A DNA stretch of 64,000 bases from Procambarus clarkii (taxonomy: Eukaryota; Arthropoda; Malacostraca; Decapoda; Cambaridae), in contig NC_091152.1 of NCBI RefSeq assembly GCF_040958095.1, positions 17,772,296 to 17,836,295 of the forward strand, given 5' to 3'. The stretch's first letter is position 1, and every line of letters begins with the position of its first letter. Of this stretch, positions 37,301-42,318 are shown piece by piece. The notes below the pieces were generated by a model. The model had not been told where the DNA came from. It made no database searches and worked only from the letters and a program-made list of their open reading frames with translations. The position numbers and the translations under genes were made by a program.

Positions 37301-40300
37301 AGACCTTGACCCACATGGTAGAGGCTTCTACCTCCTCCTACGCTTATGAAACGCCTTTTCCTTGAACACTTCTTCGCACTCATGCTCCATTGTCCTCTTC
37401 TCAGATGGGTCTTAAGTTTGCCGATGGTGTATAGGCTGCTCCATTGTCTTTCCTGACCCCACCTGTATATGCCGCTTGCCCCGGGAACTAACATCCTCAC
37501 GGCAGAGCTTTATGCAATATTTATGCACTTTGTCAACTGTTTTCCCAACGTCAATGTTCCGTTGTCAGTGGTTGACTCTCGCATGGCCAAGGAGTCATTG
37601 AATTTGATCCATCATGTGGTAGTCGAAAATCATCAGTAGCTGTTTCTTATCTCCAGATGATTTAAGACAGTTGAGTTTTGCTGGGGTCTCACCCATATTG
37701 GTATTACCTTAAATGAACGTGTGGGCACTGCCGCTAAAGAGGTTATCCGCGCTTGTACTATTTCCCAAAAAGGCATTCCTTATTCAGATCTCTACCCAGC
37801 CATTAATTCCTTAATATGAGACCACCGGTACGGGCGTTGGTCTGAGGTTACAGGTAACAAACTATGCACTCTTAATGGTAACCTGTCCCCTTGGCCTTCC
37901 TCCTTCCTCTATAAAAGACTATGGGAAACGGCTTTGGCTAGGTTCCGTATTGGTCATACACGATTAACTCATGGACATTTAATGGAACGCCGCCCTGCTC
38001 CTTATTGTCCAGACTGAATTATCTCTCTTACACTCGTACATCTCCTTGTGGAATGTGCAAGTTTTTCTGCAGTATTGTATGTTTTGCTTTCCTAATGTCC
38101 CTCGAAAAAAATCCTTGGTAAATGAAGGATTCACCAAGCAATATCCTGTGATGTCGCTCGCCTTATATGATTTTGTTCTCGTATTGGCATCCTCAGTGAT
38201 ATGTAGCGCCTTTTGAATATGTAGCGGCACTAAAGGTGCTACATAGTCTCCCGGCTTGGTGTCTTCTTCTGATAGTTTTTTTTTTTTTTTTGAGATATAT
38301 ACAAGAGTTGTTACATTTTTGTAGAGCCACTAGTACGCGTAGCGTTTCGGGCAGGTCCCTGGAATACGATCCCCGCCGCGAAGAATCGTTGTTACAACCA
38401 AGTACACATTTTACTGTTGCGTTAAACAGAGGCTACAGTTAAGGAATTGCGCCCAGTAAATCCTCCCCGGCCAGGATACGAACCCATGACATAGCGCTCG
38501 CGGAACGCCAGGCGAGTGTCTTACCACTACACCACGCAGATTGTAAATTTACGTGTGTAATTACCTAAGTGTAATTATGTATGTTCTAAGTATGTATACC
38601 TGTGTATGTGTGTATGTATATAAGTATGTAAGTATGTATGTATACCTAAGTGTGTTCTTTGTATTGAGCTCGCGGCAAGCTCGTACAGCTAGTGTTAATT
38701 TTGTGATACAAAAAAGCACGGGTAGAAACAGCAGGATGAATAGAATATAGAATAACATTGGTAGTATTTTTTTAAACATCAACAATTTGACGCTAGCCAT
38801 TATTTTTGTGAAACACGTTACATAAAATTCATTCTCTTTTTTTTCCAAACTATGATGGGTTCATAAGGAATGGTGCTGATGTTCGTCATGACACTGTAAC
38901 CTATATAAGAGCTTCGATCTTATTTAACCTCATTTGAAACCTGACCCCCCCCCCCCCTCTAGAAACTTTACATTTACCATATTATTAGTTTTCTTATTAG
39001 GAATAAATTATATTTTAATATAAAGTTGAAGTCGTGTTAGACAAAAAGTTGCATTCAACTGTATATATATACAGTTGAATCGACCACATGTAGACAACTG
39101 TAGGTCTACATGTGGTCGATTGACAGAATTTAATGCATATCTTTGAGTTAAGCGAACATTATTCAGATGGAAGTCAGCCCAAGAATGAATTATCGCTTTT
39201 GCAAAGATGTTGTTCAGACTTACACAGTCAGTATGAGGCTGATGATGGCTGAGCTCCTTGTGCTGTTGTTGTAAACTTGTGGTTGGCCACGGAGTCTGAC
39301 CAGGTGGGGAATCTTGGGAACATTGGCCTTAGACATAGCAGTAACTCTGCTAAGGTGTATCTAGTGTTGCACGCCATGCCGTACATGCTTTAATATACTT
39401 ACGTATGCCGTATGTATACCGTATGTGCTTTAATATACTTACTTATGCCGTATGTATACCGTATGTGCTTTAATATACTTACTAAGCTCTCTCATCTCAT
39501 TTTTCTCTTGCAATGTATCTTTATCATTTATCAATTCTGATAGAAATTACCTACTTAAAATTATCTGTTAGATTAAGGACCTGCCCGAAACGCTGCGCGT
39601 ACTAGTGGCTTTACAAGAATGTAAATACTGTACTATCCAATGTATTCTCACAAACCCAATGTACCTTCTTGTATATATATAAATCAATAAATATATAAAT
39701 ACCTGGCTGAAGGTACTTGCAATGTTGCTCTCTCCCTCTCTCTGTCCTTCAAACACAAACATTCACTCATTGTTAATATTTGACATACAGCTTCACATGT
39801 ATTCATATTTTGCCTTAATAATTCTACAGAGACAGAGTGAAGAGGATTCCGCTTCAGATGACCAGGTCAACGTTAGGATGCTCATCACCGTCGATAACCA
39901 TTCAACATATTCGAGCGACTCAGACGACAGGGTAAACGACGAGGAATCCAAGTTAGATAACTTTGTCAACAAGATGATCATCGTAGGAGCGAAAAGGTAG
40001 GCGCCATACATAGCTATTTATGTATTTATTAGTTAATTTAAAATGATTGACTAATTTGTTGATTGTCCAGGTGCACATGTCTGGCCCATTGGATATCCAC
40101 ACACATCACAGGGAGCCGGTCGGCCGAGCGGACAGCACGCTGGACTTGTGATCCTGTGGTCCTGGGTTCGATCCCAGGCGCCGGCGAGAAACACTGGGCA
40201 GAGTTTCTTTCACCCTATGCCCCTGTTACCTAGCAGTACAATAGGTACCTGGGTGTTAGTCAGCTGTCACGGGCTGCTTCCTGGGGGTGGAGGCCTGGTC

Positions 40301-42281
40301 GAGGACCGGGCCGCGGGGACACTAAAAAGCCCCGAAATCATCTCAAGATAACCTCAAGATAGATCATCTCTTGACCAAGAGCTCAACCACCGCAAGCACA
40401 CCTAGGTGAGTATATACAACTTCGCATCTGCTGGATTGATATAATGCAGCTCTGGATATATGTTCCTTTAGCAGGTATTGGCTGATAAAGGCCTTTTCCA
40501 GTTGTAATTTAAAAGTTAACATAGTTTTGGCATTTACAGCTTCGGCGGGTAAGCGGTTCCGTGGTTTAATAACCCTGTGGGTGAAAAAGCATCTCCTGTT
40601 CTCAGTTCTACATTGTGGCTTGTTTAGCTTGAAACCTTGAAACCGTTGCTTCTTGTTTGTTATATCTGACGTTGTGAAGAAATTTTCCGGATCAACATCC
40701 TCCAAATTGTTCAGTATTTTAAACCTTTCAATGAGGTCCGCTCCGTCATGCCTGGTTTGCAGTGTTGTTAGCCCTGTGGCCCTCAACCGTTCCAGATACG
40801 TGAGTTGACTCAGCTCTGGACTGATTTGTGTTGCCCGGTGTTGCACTTCTCCAGAGCAGCTATGTCCTGAAGGTGTCGTCTACATGCTTGGATTCAGTAA
40901 TCCAAATGCAATCCAGTCCATAGATTTATACAAATAAATCATTATCTTCTTTTCCTTAAAGTCGAAGGTACGCTTGATTATTCCATGGATTTGGCTAGCT
41001 TTTTTTGCCTGCTGTCCCTACCTCTTGTGCAACTTTCATTGAGTGGTGGATTTTGACTCCAAGGTTATTTTCTTCATCAATCTGATGTAATGTAATGTTG
41101 TTAATTTAGTAATTGTGGCGAGGGAGATGGTCGGCCGAGCAGACAGCACGCTGTACTGCACGATCTTGTGGTCCCGGGTTCGATCCCGGGCGCCAGCGAG
41201 AAACAATGGGCAGAGTTTCTCTCACCCTATGCCCCTGTTACCTGCAGTAAAATAGGTACCTGGGTGTTAGTCAGCTGTCACGGGATGCTTCCTGGGGGTG
41301 GAGGCCTGGTCGAGGACCGGGCCGCGGGGACACTAAAGCCCCGAAATCATCTCAAGATAACCTGGGTAGTTATGGCCCACATGCAGAGTCTTGCATTTGT
41401 TAATATTAAAAATAGTCTTCTGACCAGTTGTGGAGTTCATGTAGATCTCTTTGAAAGGCTTCAACGTCATTATCATGTCCCACTTTACCATAAATCTTTT
41501 CGTTAGTGTCTCAGCAAATTTGATGATGTGGTTTGTAATATTCCCATCTATGCCATGGATGTATATGACTAAAAGGGTTGGCCCCAAAATGGCCCCCTGT
41601 GGTACCCCACTTCACCACATTTCTCCAGTCAGATTCATTGTCATTTGCACGTCACTTTGTTTTCTTTGTTTTAACCATTGTTTTAGCCATTCTTTTGGAG
41701 ATATATACAAGAGTTGTTACATTCTTGTAGAGCCACTAGTACGCGTAGCGTTTCAGGCAGGTCCCTGGAATACGATCCCCGCCGCGAAGAATCCTTGTTA
41801 CAACCAAGTACACATTTTACTGTTGCGTTAAACAGAGGATACAGTTAAGGAATTGCGCCCAGTAAATCCTTCCCGGCCAGGATACGAACCCATGACATAG
41901 CGCTCGTTAGTATTCTTCCATTTATTCCATGTGCCTGTAATGTGTATGGGGGCAGGGAACAAAATCAGCAGACTAACAGACGTTGTCACAGCTCGAATAC
42001 GACTTGGCTACAGGTATCTGTGAGAGTTTACAGTCTCCGTGGTGTAGTGGTAAGACACTCGCCTGGCGTTCCGCGAGCGCTATGTCATGGCTTCGTATCC
42101 TGGCCGGAGAGGATTTACTGGCCGCAATTTCTTAACTGTATCCTCTGTTTAACGCAACAGTAAAATGTGTACTTGGATGAAAAAACGATTCTTCGCGGCA
42201 GGGGATCGTATTCCAGGGACCTGCCCGAAACGCTACGCGTACTAGTGGCTGTACAAGAATGTAACAACTCTTGTATATATC

Positions 42282-42318
<37 letters not shown>

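Larger units (their letters stand above)
33712..38277 (+). pseudogene. Decayed 5'-truncated copy of the RNase H LINE, interrupted
   Basis: Starts at a position corresponding to about 26360 of the full-length copy (CAGATCTGGAAG..) and continues to the family 3' end (GCTACATAGTCTCCCGGCTTG, 38249). It has many stops and frameshifts. The RT part is at 33712-34965 and the RT/RNase H remainder at 36918-38277. The break is a 1952-bp insertion (34966-36917). The 3' end is abutted by a SINE-B. An older insertion than the 22.8-29.1-kb copy. Confidence 0.88.
40365..41940 (-). mobile_element. Decayed CR1/L2-like LINE, split by SINE-A and SINE-B
   Basis: The minus-strand C-terminal segment (40846-40364) contains LERLRATGLTTLQTRHDGAD, DLIERFKILNNLEDVDPENF and RFQGFKLNKPQC, typical of the region after the RT in CR1/L2-type ORF2. 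The upstream part (41587-41361) has a GPTLLVIYIHGIDGNI block and NINKCKTLHVGH. SINE-A (41122-41361) and SINE-B (41697-41907) sit inside it. Coding is broken by stops. Confidence 0.8.
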
